Source: Tritrichomonas musculus (Eukaryota; Parabasalia; Tritrichomonadida; Tritrichomonadidae). From it: DNA of 64,000 nt. Shown piece after piece: positions 63,319 to 64,000 of this stretch (position 1 is its first letter; each line of letters opens with the position of its first letter). Where the stretch lies: the NCBI GenBank assembly GCA_039105265.1, contig JAPFFF010000019.1, forward strand, positions 806,001 to 870,000, given 5' to 3'. The notes under the pieces were generated by a model, which made no database searches, had not been told where the DNA came from, and saw only the letters and a list, made by a program, of their open reading frames with translations. The position numbers and the translations under genes are program-made.

Positions 63319-64000
63319 ATGAAATTCTTTTCAAAGAATCATTTCCATGCTATCTTGTTTCGTAAACTGATTATATTTAAACGATCATGGCTTTCAAATT
63401 TATTTTATTTGCTATCGTCACTTGCTATCGCTTCTTCTTCTATCATATTTCATTATATTGTTGTTTCCTTTAAGTCAAAACTGACAGAAACCGGTGATTT
63501 TTCTAAAATTGACCAGGTTCCAAACGCACTTGTTTTTATAAATGATTCATCATTTCCCAATTTTGATCTCTTTGTAAATTCAATATCAACCAAATATACT
63601 AAAGAAATAGGATATTCGGTCCCTATATTTTCTTTTGAAAATTATACAGAATTGAATCAGTTTAGCTATGAATGCGCTAAAACAGGTAAATATCTTTTAT
63701 CTTTTGGTAGCTCAATTTCTATTTCACCCAACAATTATGATATGCCTAGCTATTCTATAAATATTCTCTACAATAGTACTGATGAAAAAGTTATAGATGC
63801 CCTTGTTAATGAAATAATTATTACTGATGGGATATGGAAAACAATTTTTGGTGCATCATCCAGCTTTAATTATACAAATATATTATTAACAAAAAAATAT
63901 CAAGACACATACTTGATACCGATGAGACTTTTACTTATTTTCTCGTCATATTCATATTTTATTCCTCTTTTGCTCACACATTCTATTAATGATGTTCTAG
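63319..64000 (+). CDS. ABCA-type ABC transporter, N-terminal part (runs off the window)
   Basis: The frame is open from the ATG at 63319 through the last base, 227 codons without a stop. The N-terminus has HAILFRKLIIFKRSWLSNLF followed by a membrane helix (FYLLSSLAIASSSIIFHYIV), the layout of ABCA transporters. A ~130-residue extracytoplasmic stretch with NYT/NST glycosylation sites follows, containing INILYNSTDEKVIDALVNEI, then a second helix begins at RLLLIFSSYSYFIPLLL. ABCA proteins move lipids across membranes and are numerous in trichomonads. The nucleotide-binding domains would lie beyond the window. ABCA is inferred from topology and pattern; another large membrane protein cannot be excluded. 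Confidence 0.6.
   Translation, partial: MKFFSKNHFHAILFRKLIIFKRSWLSNLFYLLSSLAIASSSIIFHYIVVSFKSKLTETGDFSKIDQVPNALVFINDSSFPNFDLFVNSISTKYTKEIGYSVPIFSFENYTELNQFSYECAKTGKYLLSFGSSISISPNNYDMPSYSINILYNSTDEKVIDALVNEIIITDGIWKTIFGASSSFNYTNILLTKKYQDTYLIPMRLLLIFSSYSYFIPLLLTHSINDVL

Overview
The window looks like nuclear DNA of a trichomonad (Parabasalia), probably Tritrichomonas-like. Five things point there: very AT-rich, mostly intronless genes; an Initiator-binding-domain protein of the IBP39 type, a family known from trichomonads; initiator-like TCATTTTTA/TCATATTTATTA motifs a few bases upstream of start codons; one intron with trichomonad-type GTATGT and ACTAACACATAG borders; and heavy loading with virus-like and foldback elements. 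The genus is inference; no rRNA or other marker gene is present.

Region 1 (1-2.4 kb) is decayed DNA that includes a scrap of an SF2 origin-binding-protein-like helicase, the same family as a much better preserved gene at 57.8-59.2 kb. Region 2 (3.0-28.2 kb) is host gene space: a C2-like small protein; two copies of a MAPK-like kinase that encode identical proteins, on the arms of a 1.57-kb inverted duplication; a CK1-family kinase; a polytopic GT-C-like membrane protein with a 245-nt intron; a helical-repeat protein with no visible AUG start; a TMEM62-like membrane phosphoesterase; a metacaspase with a predicted lipid-anchored N-terminus; a 912-residue coiled-coil protein; a TAF12-like histone-fold protein; a UBX-like protein; and an IBP39-like initiator-binding factor. 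Several concern signalling or transcription initiation, but I see no operon logic. The gene-poor 22.8-27.2 kb stretch holds a 345-bp foldback element with a GC-rich core.

Region 3 (28.2-63.3 kb) is an accessory region built from insertions. It contains a host-like pseudogene (29.1-30.1 kb); two related virus-like structural-type ORFs (30.6-34.2 kb); a transposon remnant; a MULE with clear terminal inverted repeats and an 8-9-bp target duplication (35.7-37.9 kb); a 23-bp minisatellite with 230-bp higher-order periodicity (38.4-39.0 kb); and a 10.9-kb inverted-repeat structure into which a GC-rich, 6.4-kb virus-like element has inserted (40.8-47.3 kb; 736-bp terminal inverted repeats, packaging-type ATPase, part of a protein-primed family B polymerase). 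A foldback element follows (51.6-53.1 kb), then a virus-like replication module (53.5-59.4 kb) with a PrimPol/SF3-helicase locus bracketed by a 64-bp inverted repeat and an opposing origin-binding-protein-like SF2 helicase next to nested inverted repeats. Broken DNA-transposon genes (59.6-62.3 kb) follow, including a Tc1/mariner relic. The window ends inside an ABCA-type transporter gene (63,319 onward) that is open to the last base.

The virus-like parts are treated as fossils: families, limits and parts are given, and most look broken. All family assignments come from reading motifs by eye; no database search was run.
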